The position numbers were made by a program, and so were the translations under genes. A model generated the notes under the pieces. The model did no database searches. It saw only the letters and a list, made by a program, of their open reading frames with translations, and was not told where the DNA came from. Below, in pieces: positions 54,430 through 63,711 of a DNA stretch of 64,000 nt. Origin of the DNA: JBFFMO01 sp041390025 (lineage in GTDB: Bacteria; Myxococcota_A; Bradymonadia; Bradymonadales; Bradymonadaceae). The stretch covers positions 1-64,000 of the forward strand of contig JAWKQR010000016.1 in NCBI GenBank assembly GCA_041390025.1. The letters run 5' to 3'. The number at the start of each line of letters is the position of its first letter. The stretch's first letter is position 1.

Positions 54430-54482
54430 CTGGAGTTGGGTCGGCAACCTGAGGTTGCCGCATGGGCGAAGCCCACCTTCGT
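54430..54482 (-). repeat. Single hairpin-repeat unit
   Basis: One unit in minus orientation: GGGTCGGCAACC-TGA-GGTTGCCG, then CATGGGCGAAGCCCACC. It has the CC/GG stem tip of the 18.8-kb array but a different loop. It lies between the terminator and the superoxide dismutase stop. Confidence 0.85.
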
Positions 54483-54484
54483 GG

Positions 54485-55096
54485 TTATTTGCGCGCGAAG
54501 AGCTCGTTCACGTACGCCCAATTGATGACGTTGAAAAACGCCTCCAAGTAGTCTGGGCGACGGTTTTGGTAGTTGAGGTAGTAGGCGTGCTCCCACACAT
54601 CAACACCCAAGATCGGACGGTGACCTTCCGAGATTGGGTTGTCTTGGTTGGCGGTGCTTGTGATCGCAAGCTCCCCATTCTTGTCGACAACGAGCCAGCC
54701 CCAGCCCGAGCCGAAGCGAGTGGCTGCCGCGGCCTTGAACGCCGTCTTGAAGTCGTCAAACGAGCCCCATTTGGCCTTGATGGCGTCACCTACTGCGCCC
54801 GTGGCTTCACCACCGCCGTTTGGAGCCATCATCTGCCAGAACAAAGCATGGTTGTAGAACCCACCGCCGTTGTTGCGCACGGCTGTCTTGATGTCCTCGG
54901 GCACGGCCGCAAGGTTGTTCTCAAGAAGTTGTTCGATGGTTTTCCCTGCGAGCTCAGGGTGTTTCTCCAGCGCTGCATTGAGGTTGTTGGTATAACCTGC
55001 GTGATGCTTTCCGTGGTGAATCTCCATCGTTCGCGCGTCGATGTTGGGTTCAAGCGCGTCATACGAATAAGGAAGTTGTGGAAGTTCGAATGCCAT
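54485..55096 (-). CDS. sodA: Fe/Mn superoxide dismutase
   Basis: 203 residues. All four metal ligands are present: His27 (EIHHGKHHAGY), His83 (GGFYNHALFW), Asp166 and His170 (GVDVWEHAYY). Gln151 in QDNPI is placed as in Mn-type enzymes. It dismutates superoxide in the cytoplasm. ATG 55096 has GAGG six bases before it; the earlier ATG at 55108 is rejected. The metal may be Fe or Mn; sequence alone does not decide. Confidence 0.96.
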   Translation of the reverse strand: MAFELPQLPYSYDALEPNIDARTMEIHHGKHHAGYTNNLNAALEKHPELAGKTIEQLLENNLAAVPEDIKTAVRNNGGGFYNHALFWQMMAPNGGGEATGAVGDAIKAKWGSFDDFKTAFKAAAATRFGSGWGWLVVDKNGELAITSTANQDNPISEGHRPILGVDVWEHAYYLNYQNRRPDYLEAFFNVINWAYVNELFARK

Positions 55097-55233
55097 AATA
55101 AGCCTCATGGGGTGCGGTTAGCAGAAATAGATGTGGCGGATCGTAAGCGCCGTTGTCCGACGGTCAATGACGATTCCCGATCGCGCTGCGGTTGTGTGTT
55201 AGATGCGGCGAATCCCGAAATGTCGCGGATTGG

Positions 55234-56955
55234 TTAGTCGTCGTCTTTGCGCTGGAACCGTGCGCGCATCAAACGCAACTTGTCACCAAGGTTGACCTCT
55301 TCGGTCGCATCGTGATTCTCGACCGACGGCGGCGGCAACGCGGCAGACATGGTGGGATTTGTGTCTGGGTCACTCATGTACTCTGGCGGGCCGTCATTCT
55401 TGGACTTCCAACCTTGCAACGCGTATTCGGCAGCCGACGCGACAGACGTCGCGATGTCGTCCTCAAGCAGCATCCCGGAGATCTCTTCAAGTTCGTGTTC
55501 GGACATCACACCCGCAATCTCGTTTTCTTCCGCGTCCGATTCCTCGTCAAAACTGATGTTTGGGAGCTCCTCTTCACCGCGCACTTTGAGGTACGCGTCG
55601 CGGATGGCGCGTGTGTTTTCGAGCACATTTTCGTCGACATCCTCGACGCGCGTGATCCGAAGATCCTCGAGATTGACTTGATTGGGGGCGGTGGACTGAT
55701 CGCGTTGAATCGATGGCAGCAATCGTGCGAGCAGGTCGCCGTCCGCGGTCGCGGTTTCGCCTTTGTCAGCGACCTCTGCGTACTGTCGGGTGACCTCGGG
55801 CAGGTTTGTGCGAAACGCGGGAACGTCGATTTCCCCTGAATCGATGGCCGATCGCTTGGGGGCGAACAAGGCGAGGTCACCGCCCGAGAGCAGCCCCGTG
55901 GCCTGATCAGGCTCCGCGGTGTCCGATTCTTGGAACAGCGACTCGCCTTCCTCAGAGACGGGGATCGTCAAGGGGTTGTCAAAGTCTGCGGTCGGTTGCC
56001 CAGGGCGCTTACGAATCCCCGCCATGGACGACGATTCCTGCAGGCCCACCAGGGGCGGATCGGGTTCGGACGACGCTTCTGCAAGCGTCGACACGGCATC
56101 CGAGGCCGGAATCGCAGGAAGGCTTTGGCTCACAGCAAGCGGCGGGCGTCCCAACATCGAGACGATGGAGCCGTCGAGCGCATAAACCTCGTCCCACTCT
56201 CCGGACTCACGAAGCACCAGGTTTTGGACCTCGGCGCGACCGATGACCGAGGTGGACACCAGCATCACCGCGTCAAGACGGGGCCTCAGGCCACGCGCAT
56301 CCATGGCGTTGAGCAGCACAGGAACGTCGTTGGCCGAACCATCGACTGTAAACCAGCGTCGTTTTCCGGAAGGAAATGTGAGCAGCGTCGCGAGGTCTTC
56401 GAACGTGACGCGGTCCCAGAACACCGCATTGCTCAGCCGAATCAGGCGCTCGAGGTCCCGGCGGGCAGCGGGCGTATTGGGCGGGTAGACATGAACCACG
56501 TGCCCAGACACCATATCGGCCGGTGGGTTCTCGGAGACAAAGATGATGGTCTCCTCGGCCCACTGCATCGCAAGCCATAACAAGAGCGTCGACTTTGACG
56601 CTCCCGGACCCCCAACAATGGCACCCACACCGTCTTTTCGGATGATGCGTTTGAGGTTGTTCACGACAGGTTGAGGCAGCCGGTCGACGACCGGAGTCGG
56701 AAGCCGCTCAAGTAAGATCCCGACACCCCAAGCCCCTTCGAAGGTGCGGACCGCCCACTCCTCAAAACGGTCGCGTTGGCGCAGCTCAGTCAACACCGAC
56801 ATGTCCACTTCGGCTGTGCCCAAGCGATGGCGACCAAGCTTCACGTATTCAAACCGTCCCGAGGGCTGAATCATCACGTGTTTTACGTTGCCGTCGTCGA
56901 TCACCGCCTGAAACTCGGGCGAGCGATCGAACAGACTGCGCAGATTCGAAGTCAT
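55234..56955 (-). CDS. PilT/T2SE-type ATPase fused to a long acidic tail
   Basis: 573 residues. The N-terminal 280 look like a secretion/retraction ATPase: N1-type region (GNVKHVMIQPSGRFEYVKLG), Walker A GAIVGGPGASKSTLLLWLA (about 113-121) and VFWDRVTFEDLATLLTFPSG later. The rest (about 290-573) is acidic and disordered with no known domain. The usual Asp-box and Walker B sequence of PilT are not clear, so it may be a regulatory paralogue. It overlaps the PEGA lipoprotein gene by four bases (ATGA). Confidence 0.65.
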   Translation of the reverse strand: MTSNLRSLFDRSPEFQAVIDDGNVKHVMIQPSGRFEYVKLGRHRLGTAEVDMSVLTELRQRDRFEEWAVRTFEGAWGVGILLERLPTPVVDRLPQPVVNNLKRIIRKDGVGAIVGGPGASKSTLLLWLAMQWAEETIIFVSENPPADMVSGHVVHVYPPNTPAARRDLERLIRLSNAVFWDRVTFEDLATLLTFPSGKRRWFTVDGSANDVPVLLNAMDARGLRPRLDAVMLVSTSVIGRAEVQNLVLRESGEWDEVYALDGSIVSMLGRPPLAVSQSLPAIPASDAVSTLAEASSEPDPPLVGLQESSSMAGIRKRPGQPTADFDNPLTIPVSEEGESLFQESDTAEPDQATGLLSGGDLALFAPKRSAIDSGEIDVPAFRTNLPEVTRQYAEVADKGETATADGDLLARLLPSIQRDQSTAPNQVNLEDLRITRVEDVDENVLENTRAIRDAYLKVRGEEELPNISFDEESDAEENEIAGVMSEHELEEISGMLLEDDIATSVASAAEYALQGWKSKNDGPPEYMSDPDTNPTMSAALPPPSVENHDATEEVNLGDKLRLMRARFQRKDDD

Positions 56956-57290
56956 AGTGCCTCCGGGACGTCAGCGTCCCCATCATCCCACTCGGGCTGC
57001 ATCGCCAAACGCAGCGTTACTTCCTCGTCTTTGACCACATCGATATCAAAACGTTGCGTCATGTAACCCTTGGCCTGCAACTCGATTCGACGCATGCCGA
57101 GCCGCAATCGAACGGTTTTGCTCATCCAACCGTCTACTTGACCAAAATACTCACCGTCGACCCAAATCATCGCCGTTGTGGGCTCGACTTCCAATCGAAG
57201 CAGGCCCATGCTCGGTCCCACAGGCGTGGTCGTCGCACAGGACACGACCAACACACTCATGAACAACACAATCCGTCTGCGCATGGCCAA
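56952..57290 (-). CDS. PEGA-domain lipoprotein
   Basis: 112 residues. MAMRRRIVLFMSVLVVSC is a lipobox signal; the mature part is a PEGA domain (LEVEPTTAMIWVDGEYFGQVDG, then LGMRRIELQAKGYMTQRFDIDV), a surface beta-sandwich. It is coupled to the PilT-like ATPase downstream; the pair may form a sensory or envelope unit. ATG 57284 is an alternative start. Confidence 0.82.
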   Translation of the reverse strand: MAMRRRIVLFMSVLVVSCATTTPVGPSMGLLRLEVEPTTAMIWVDGEYFGQVDGWMSKTVRLRLGMRRIELQAKGYMTQRFDIDVVKDEEVTLRLAMQPEWDDGDADVPEAL

Positions 57291-57379
57291 ACTCTATCGC
57301 GAAGTCGATTCGCGGTCACGCACGGTTGTCATGTGAATATTGCGCATTATGTTATCCAAACCATGTTCGAGGGTTTGTC

Positions 57380-57823
57380 ATGGTCGAAAAGAAAGAAGAA
57401 GACACGTTTCCATTGTTTGTCTTTGCGTTCGCGTTGTTTGGCGGCGCAGGGATCGGAGCGTTCACGGGTTCCTATGTCGTGCCTGACAACCACTTCGCGA
57501 CGCTGGTGGGCGCACTTGCGCTACCGCTCGGGGTGTTGGTGGGGCTCGGGTTCGCCGAAGGCGTGGACCCGATTCGTGCGTTGTTCCACTTGGTCCACAT
57601 CCTTGATGAACACACCGCGATGACTGACCGTGGATTTTCGCCCACGACGACGGAGATCATGATTTTGGTCGGGCCTGTGGTGTTGTCCGTTGCAGGCGCG
57701 TTTGGCTTGGCGACGCTCCTGAAGGTCAGCTCGCTGCCACTGATCATGCCCATGGCAGGCGTCGCGGCGGTGTATGGTTTGTGCATGGCGGGGCTGGTCG
57801 CCTACCTGTCGGCGGCGGACTAG
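57380..57823 (+). CDS. Four-TM membrane protein of unknown function
   Basis: 147 residues from ATG 57380 (MVEKKEEDTF). Four hydrophobic segments (VFAFALFGGAGIGAF, ALALPLGVLVGLGF, IMILVGPVVLSVAGAFG, LIMPMAGVAAVYGLCMAGL) separated by short loops. No family is recognised. It reads toward the kinase gene; no terminator is obvious in the short gap. Confidence 0.7.
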   Translation: MVEKKEEDTFPLFVFAFALFGGAGIGAFTGSYVVPDNHFATLVGALALPLGVLVGLGFAEGVDPIRALFHLVHILDEHTAMTDRGFSPTTTEIMILVGPVVLSVAGAFGLATLLKVSSLPLIMPMAGVAAVYGLCMAGLVAYLSAAD

Positions 57824-57833
57824 CGCTGGCGCA

Positions 57834-60800
57834 CTAACCTCGCGGTTTCATGAAATCGGGCGTGGCCTCGGCGGCCAGGCTCGTCAGCTGCGAGGTGTTC
57901 ATCGCGATGCCCTCGCGCCAATCCAACGACTCAGAAATCTCTAAACTCGCCTTGAAGTTTTCTTCGGCGAGGTCCCGTCGGCGCTGCCGAAGATGCATGG
58001 TCGCAAGGTTGAACAGCATGCGTGCTTGCGCGTAGAGATCATTGACGCTGACCGCAAGCTTGAGCGCCGCCTGTGCCGAGCGCACGGCAGCATCCATGCG
58101 TCCCTGCTCAGCAAACAACACGGCGTAGTTGGCGCGCACCGACATCTCACCACGTGGGTCTTGAACCTCCTGCACCACGCGCAGCGCGACATCGAGCAGC
58201 GAACCCGCCCCTTGAAACTCCCGGTTGAGCAGCCGCACACGTGCGAGCTGATTGACCGGCTCCCACAAGAGCCGGGGACCCCACGGGTTGTTCGCGGTCA
58301 GGTCGTGGCGCTCCACAAGCTCCACCGCCTCGAGCAAGGTCTCAACCGCCGGCGCAAAGCGGCCCTGACGCTGCAATATCTCGCCGAGCAGCTGAAGCCC
58401 GCGCACCAAGAGCGCCACGGTGTAGTCATCGCGGCGGGTCTGAACGAGGTGGCGAACGCCGGCCACCGCGCGCTTCGCCGCGTTGATGATGACGTCGGGG
58501 TCTTCCTCTTTGAGCCACAAGAAGCCTTGCTCGATCTTGATCTCGGCAGACAGATCCTCGGGCAGGCTTGTGTCGCGGTCCATCAGGCGACAAAGATCCC
58601 GGGCAGCTTTGTTGTCGCCCAAGGCCGCCATGGTGCGGACGCGACGCAGGTTCAGCCGCGCGATCGCAACGGAATCCGCGCCAATGCCCTCAAGGATCGA
58701 CACCGCCCGTGCGAGGTACGACTCGGCAAGCTCGTACTCGAACCCAACGATCGAACTCCCGGCGATGCGATCTAAAATCTCGACAGCGTCACGTTGACGT
58801 TCGCATTGCAGCAGGTGCTTGACCGCGGCGAGCTCAAACACGCGACGTTTGTTGGGATCGGTCACCGTCGAGATACGGTCCAAAAAATAGTCCACCGCGC
58901 GCCCATGGATCTGGCGACGCGCGCTGTCTGACAGACGATCGTGGACCACACGCTCAAACACAGGCGGTTTGAAGCTGAGCACGGGTTCTTCTTCGCTTCC
59001 CGAAATATCGATGACGCCTTCGACGTAGAGATTTTGGATCGCCGCTTCGGGCTGCCAGTCGTCGCTCGCGAGGTCAAACAAGACCTCACCAAGCGTGCCA
59101 TTGCCAAGCACGGAGAGCAGGGCGAGCAGGTTACGCTCGTGGGTCTGCAGGTCGAACAGCCGCATTTGCAGTACAGCATTGACCTGTCGGGCTTGCGCAA
59201 GCCATTCCTCAGCTTGTTCGCGCGACGTCATCTTGTGGCGTTTGACGTAATCGATGAGCTGGCGCAGTTGCAGCGGCACGCCTGCGCTGATGTTTGCGAG
59301 CTCAACCCTCAGGTTGTTCGAAACGTCTTGCGGGAGCTCGGCCTTCAGAAGCAGCTTGGTCGCGGCTTCGTCAAGTGCGTCGAGGTAGACCGATGTCGCG
59401 CTTTCGGGCAAGTCGTGGCTCTCGTGATGCGACCGCACCCGAATGCCGAGCAACCAAAGCACCTTGTCGTCCGCGAGTTGCCGAGCCCATCGCTGATACC
59501 ACGCGTAGTGAATGGCATCGAATGCGTCGAGCTGGTCGAGGGTCAATACGATGGCACGTGTCTGCTGTATCTTCTTGAGCAACGCGCGGAAGGCGACTTC
59601 GACCGCGGCGAGCGCTGAGGTCGCGGAATCGAAGGAGCGTTCGGTGCCGCGTGCGCCGAAGATGGCGCCCATTGACGCGTCCATGAAACCCGCGAGGATC
59701 CGCGTGGTTTCGGGCGGAAGCCCGAACTCCCGAAACATGATGTCGGCATCGCGTGTTCGGCCTTGAATCCATGCAAGGTCTTTGAGCCACTGCAGCAACG
59801 TATCACGCAACCCCTCAACACCAGGTGCCCGGCTGTTTGCCCGGAGGATCAGATGGCCGCGTTGCTCGGCAAAAGACTCGATCTCGCGAAGGAGAGCGGT
59901 TTTGCCCATGCCGGCGTGGCCGGTCACCACAAACATCGCGCTGCTGCCCCGCCCCACAGACGCCAGCGCGGCTAGGCCAGCGGCAAGCTCCTCGTCACGC
60001 CCGACCAGGTTCGACGTGCGAGAGACGGGTTGTTGCGAAACGTCCAACACCCCGAGCACAGGGCGTGCACCCGAGCGCGTTGGCGCGCCCAGCTTAAACG
60101 TTGCCTCAAGCTGCTGCTCAAGATCGCCCTCGATCAACACCTCGTCATCACCAGCCCCGCGGGCAGCATCGCTCGCGTTGTCCAGAGCATGCCCTGTGGC
60201 TTGCGCGAGCTCACCACCTTGCATGAAGATCTCGCCCTGGCTGATGCCGAAGCCGAACCCAAACTCCTTTGGCATCAGGCGCCGAAGCTGCGCTCGCAAG
60301 TCCAAGGCGGCTTGGGTCGCTCTGAATCCGTCATCGGGCGAGGTCCGCTCGACACCAAACAAGATCGTTGCGTAAGTCCCTTGCCGTGAGTGGAACGCGC
60401 CGCCCCAACGCTGTGCCACCTGAACCAAGGCGCTCTGATAGACCGTCAAGTGCGTCGCGAGTTCTTCGGAGCTGAGGTGGCCGGTTGTGCGGTGGTGGCT
60501 CACGACCGCGGTCACGATGCGTTTTTCGCCCACGAGATCGCGACGAAGTTGCGCGGCATCGATGCCAAACCGGCTTCGGGCTTCCGGAACTGGCGCAACG
60601 TCCTGCGCGTCAAAGAGTTTCGACGTGTCCACAACCTCGGATGCACCGTGTCCCAATCCCGGGCCATGGGCGATTTCTGTCCCGGCGAGGGCCATATCGG
60701 GTTCACGCACGGTCTCGCGGGGTCGCGCGGGTTGGTTGTTCTCCGCCGCGATGTCTTGGGTGTCAGGCGCTTTGAGTTGACCAAGATTGATGGTGTTGAG

Positions 60801-61817
60801 CGCGTCCTCAAAATCCGAACTTCCCGCGGGTTCAAGCGACTTGGCGACTTCTGGCGGAACCTTTGGCGCGGGGCCCTCAGGGCGCGTGGAGTCCTTCTTG
60901 GAGCGCTTAAAAATGAACGCGGCTGCAGGAGCCGGCTCGGCTTTGGGCGCCTGCGACCCGATGCGCTGCAACGCGTTTCGAAACTCGGACGCGGTCTGGT
61001 AGCGCAAGTCCGCAGACTTGTTCAGCGCCCGCAAACAGATCGTCTCGAGCTCGGGCAAAATCTCGCGCTCGGGACAGGCTACCGAGGGCGGAGGCGGATT
61101 GTTCTGGATCACCGCCATCAGGATCTGGGGCACATGCTTGCCATTGAACGGCTTTATCCCGGTCAACATCTCGTACAAGATGACGCCCATCGAGAACAAA
61201 TCACTGCGGTGGTCAACGGCTTCGCCGCGCGCTTGTTCGGGAGACATATACTGGGGCGTGCCGACCAAAGCCCCAGCTTGGGTCAGTGGTCCCATCTCGA
61301 TGTTGGACCCTTTGGTCTGTGAGATGCCAAAGTCCAATATCTTCACAAAGTCGCCACCGTCGCGTGTTTTCTCGATCATCAAGTTGTCGGGCTTGAGATC
61401 GCGGTGCACCAGATTCTGGGAGTGCGCTTCACCCAACCCATCCATGGTCTGGCTCAAAATCTCAATGATGCGCGCGGGGGGAAGCGGCGAATCTTCTTTC
61501 ATCACCGCTGTCAACGGTTTGCCCGGGACGTACTCCATCGCGAGGAACAGCACGTCGTCGCCGTCTTTGCCGAAGTCGATGACCTGGATGATGTTGGGGT
61601 GTCGGATGCGGCTGGCCTGTTTGGCCTCGCGCAGGAAGTAATCGGCGGCCATCGGATTGGCCGCGTGCTCAGGCGTCATGACCTTGACCGCGACCTTGCG
61701 CTCAAGGTGGGTCTGCATGGCCTCGTACACATTTCCCATCCCACCACGGCCGAGTAGCCGTGTGATTTGGATGGTTCCGTGAAGAACCCGGCCGATCATC
61801 GGGTCTTTGGTGCTCAC
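57834..61817 (-). CDS. Ser/Thr kinase fused to cyclase-like, AAA ATPase and TPR domains
   Basis: 1327 residues. Kinase (about 10-280): LLGRGGMGNVYEA, VAVKVM, HRDLKPDNLM, ILDFG, and GTPQYMSPEQARG. After a Pro-rich linker, a class III nucleotidyl-cyclase-like domain (about 440-590, RIVTAVVSHHRTTG) lacks clear metal Asp residues, so it is probably inactive. An AAA/STAND ATPase (about 610-900) has VVTGHAGMGKTALLREI. TPR-like helices fill the C-terminus (about 1000-1327). Such kinases are common in Myxococcota signalling. It is alone in its transcription unit. The gene is intact. Confidence 0.9.
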   Translation of the reverse strand: MSTKDPMIGRVLHGTIQITRLLGRGGMGNVYEAMQTHLERKVAVKVMTPEHAANPMAADYFLREAKQASRIRHPNIIQVIDFGKDGDDVLFLAMEYVPGKPLTAVMKEDSPLPPARIIEILSQTMDGLGEAHSQNLVHRDLKPDNLMIEKTRDGGDFVKILDFGISQTKGSNIEMGPLTQAGALVGTPQYMSPEQARGEAVDHRSDLFSMGVILYEMLTGIKPFNGKHVPQILMAVIQNNPPPPSVACPEREILPELETICLRALNKSADLRYQTASEFRNALQRIGSQAPKAEPAPAAAFIFKRSKKDSTRPEGPAPKVPPEVAKSLEPAGSSDFEDALNTINLGQLKAPDTQDIAAENNQPARPRETVREPDMALAGTEIAHGPGLGHGASEVVDTSKLFDAQDVAPVPEARSRFGIDAAQLRRDLVGEKRIVTAVVSHHRTTGHLSSEELATHLTVYQSALVQVAQRWGGAFHSRQGTYATILFGVERTSPDDGFRATQAALDLRAQLRRLMPKEFGFGFGISQGEIFMQGGELAQATGHALDNASDAARGAGDDEVLIEGDLEQQLEATFKLGAPTRSGARPVLGVLDVSQQPVSRTSNLVGRDEELAAGLAALASVGRGSSAMFVVTGHAGMGKTALLREIESFAEQRGHLILRANSRAPGVEGLRDTLLQWLKDLAWIQGRTRDADIMFREFGLPPETTRILAGFMDASMGAIFGARGTERSFDSATSALAAVEVAFRALLKKIQQTRAIVLTLDQLDAFDAIHYAWYQRWARQLADDKVLWLLGIRVRSHHESHDLPESATSVYLDALDEAATKLLLKAELPQDVSNNLRVELANISAGVPLQLRQLIDYVKRHKMTSREQAEEWLAQARQVNAVLQMRLFDLQTHERNLLALLSVLGNGTLGEVLFDLASDDWQPEAAIQNLYVEGVIDISGSEEEPVLSFKPPVFERVVHDRLSDSARRQIHGRAVDYFLDRISTVTDPNKRRVFELAAVKHLLQCERQRDAVEILDRIAGSSIVGFEYELAESYLARAVSILEGIGADSVAIARLNLRRVRTMAALGDNKAARDLCRLMDRDTSLPEDLSAEIKIEQGFLWLKEEDPDVIINAAKRAVAGVRHLVQTRRDDYTVALLVRGLQLLGEILQRQGRFAPAVETLLEAVELVERHDLTANNPWGPRLLWEPVNQLARVRLLNREFQGAGSLLDVALRVVQEVQDPRGEMSVRANYAVLFAEQGRMDAAVRSAQAALKLAVSVNDLYAQARMLFNLATMHLRQRRRDLAEENFKASLEISESLDWREGIAMNTSQLTSLAAEATPDFMKPRG

Positions 61818-61888
61818 GTCGAATGCCTCGTGCCGCCTTGGTGTCGTATTTTGTCAGGCTAACTCGAATTGAGGCAAAACCAAAGATG

Positions 61889-62881
61889 TCAGACCGATTT
61901 CATCCACGCCACGAGACGCTCAAAGCCGTCGTCGGGGTTGACAATCGGCGTGTAGCCAAAATCGCGGCGGGCGGGTTCCATGTCATACCAGTGCGAGGTC
62001 GACAGTTGCTGCGCGACAAACCTCGTCATGCGCGGCTCACCGGACAATCGAAGCGTGCGGTAGACGAGCTCCAAAACCGCGCCCGCTTTGTAGGCGACAT
62101 CCGGCGAAACATGGCCACGCACGGGTGGAACATCGAGGCGACCGAGCAACGTATTGATCCACTCCCACAGGACAACCGGTTCGCCATCCGCGATAAAATA
62201 GGGTTTGCCGGCGTTGGGAGCCTCGTGGGAGGTCAGCGCGTCCAACGCCTGCAAATGCGCCACGGCGCCGTTGTCGACGTAGGTCAGGTCAACACGATTT
62301 CTGCCGTCGCCGACAATCTTGAGCTTCTTCTTGCGCGCGGATTCGACCACGCGGGGTACCAAGTGCGGGTCCCGTGGCCCCCAAATCAGGTGGGGTCGTA
62401 GCGCGGTGGTCGCGAGGTTTGGGCCGTTGGAGGTCAGGACGAGCTTTTCGGCATGTGCCTTGGTCTGCGGGTAATGCGTTAGAAACGTCGCGGGATACGG
62501 CAGGTCCTGTCCGGCACCTTCTGCGTCGGTGCCATCGAACGTAACGCTCGGCGTGCTTGTCAGCACCAAACGGCCCACACCCTTATCAAAACAGGCGTTG
62601 AGCACGTTTCGCGTCGCCTCGATGTTCGACCGCTCGTAATCCTCCTTCTTGCCCCAGACGCCGGCCTTGGCGGCGGTGTGAATGACGGCATCCTGGCCGT
62701 CCACAGCCTTCGCGCAGGCATCCTTGTCCGCGAGGTCGCCCTGTACGGTCTTGGCGCCCAGAGCGCGGATCTCGGGGTAATCGCTGCGCGCAATGATGGT
62801 CACGTCGTCGCCGCGATCCAGAAGTTGCTCGACAATGGCGCGCCCCAAGAACCCGCCGCCACCGGTGACCAAGACCTTCAT
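61889..62881 (-). CDS. oleD: OleD-like NAD(P)-dependent short-chain reductase
   Basis: 330 residues of the extended short-chain dehydrogenase class. The N-terminal VTGGGGFLGRAIVEQLL (GxxGxxG) binds NAD(P), and the catalytic YPQTK (about residues 137-141) is the YxxxK. The blocks TAAKAGVWGKKEDYERSN, ALRPHLIWGPRDPHLVPR and DLTYVDNGAVAHLQALD match 2-alkyl-3-oxoalkanoate reductases of long-chain olefin synthesis. No oleA, oleB or oleC is in the window, so the function could be a related hydroxysteroid- or sugar-type reduction. Coupled to the HAD gene by ATGA. Confidence 0.82.
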   Translation of the reverse strand: MKVLVTGGGGFLGRAIVEQLLDRGDDVTIIARSDYPEIRALGAKTVQGDLADKDACAKAVDGQDAVIHTAAKAGVWGKKEDYERSNIEATRNVLNACFDKGVGRLVLTSTPSVTFDGTDAEGAGQDLPYPATFLTHYPQTKAHAEKLVLTSNGPNLATTALRPHLIWGPRDPHLVPRVVESARKKKLKIVGDGRNRVDLTYVDNGAVAHLQALDALTSHEAPNAGKPYFIADGEPVVLWEWINTLLGRLDVPPVRGHVSPDVAYKAGAVLELVYRTLRLSGEPRMTRFVAQQLSTSHWYDMEPARRDFGYTPIVNPDDGFERLVAWMKSV

Positions 62882-63666
62882 TTCGCCTCCAAAAATCGAT
62901 TCAGCAGGGTCGCGACGCCGTCGAGCTCCACAGAAGGCAGGACCGGGTAGTCGCGATGCAGCTCAGGTGGCGCGTTGCCCATCACGTAGGGATGGCCCAC
63001 GGCGTCCAGCATCGGTCGGTCTCCAGGGGCATCACCCACACCCACGCAGTCGGCGAGTTCAACGCCGTGATGTGCGGCAACCCAGGCGACGGCTGTCCCT
63101 TTGGAGACCCCCTGCGGCGTGATGCTCGCAAACAACATCCCGGGCAGAACCGGGCTCGTCGCCTCGCCGACCTCAACCTCGTCGAGGTCGAGCGCGAGCG
63201 CCGCGTGGCGAGTCAGCGGGCGCATGATCCAGTGCGCGCGCATGATTGGGCGCTGACGCGCGACGTCCTCTAGGTCTGCCTCTTCGACCCGAATGCCCAA
63301 GATCTGCTCGTGTTCCTCGCAGTCGGTGTTGTAGCGCGACACAAACACACCAGCTGGCGTGTAGAACTCGAGCACCGCCTCGACATCCCGAGCGTGACGG
63401 GCGAGTGACAACGCGACGGACTGTGGCAGGCTTTCGAGGACTTCCGGTCGCCCGGTTGGGGCCGCAATCATGGCCCCGTTCTCGAAGATGTGGGGCCCGG
63501 CGCCAAAACTTTGGGCGATCGTCTGTGCAACCCCACCGCGTGGACGTCCTGTGCACACCGAAAGCAAAAACCCCGCGTCACGAGCTGCCTTGGCGGCATT
63601 CGCGACTGCGGGGCTTATTCCGTTTGGACCGAGCACGGTCCCATCAAGGTCTAGAAAAATCAGCAT
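62878..63666 (-). CDS. HAD-superfamily Cof-type hydrolase
   Basis: 262 residues. Motif I is FLDLDGTVLG (D6 and D8), the SVCTGRP block is motif II, and GVSKGTAVAWVAAHHGV with DCVGVGDAPGDRPMLDAVG is motifs III and IV. The C2B cap in the middle marks the Cof/sugar-phosphatase class. The substrate is unknown. Its stop overlaps the start of the reductase gene (ATGA). Confidence 0.9.
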   Translation of the reverse strand: MLIFLDLDGTVLGPNGISPAVANAAKAARDAGFLLSVCTGRPRGGVAQTIAQSFGAGPHIFENGAMIAAPTGRPEVLESLPQSVALSLARHARDVEAVLEFYTPAGVFVSRYNTDCEEHEQILGIRVEEADLEDVARQRPIMRAHWIMRPLTRHAALALDLDEVEVGEATSPVLPGMLFASITPQGVSKGTAVAWVAAHHGVELADCVGVGDAPGDRPMLDAVGHPYVMGNAPPELHRDYPVLPSVELDGVATLLNRFLEAK

Positions 63667-63711
63667 CCGCGGGGTTTACCGACACCTTCGCGTCGGCGCA
63701 ACCCCGAACGA

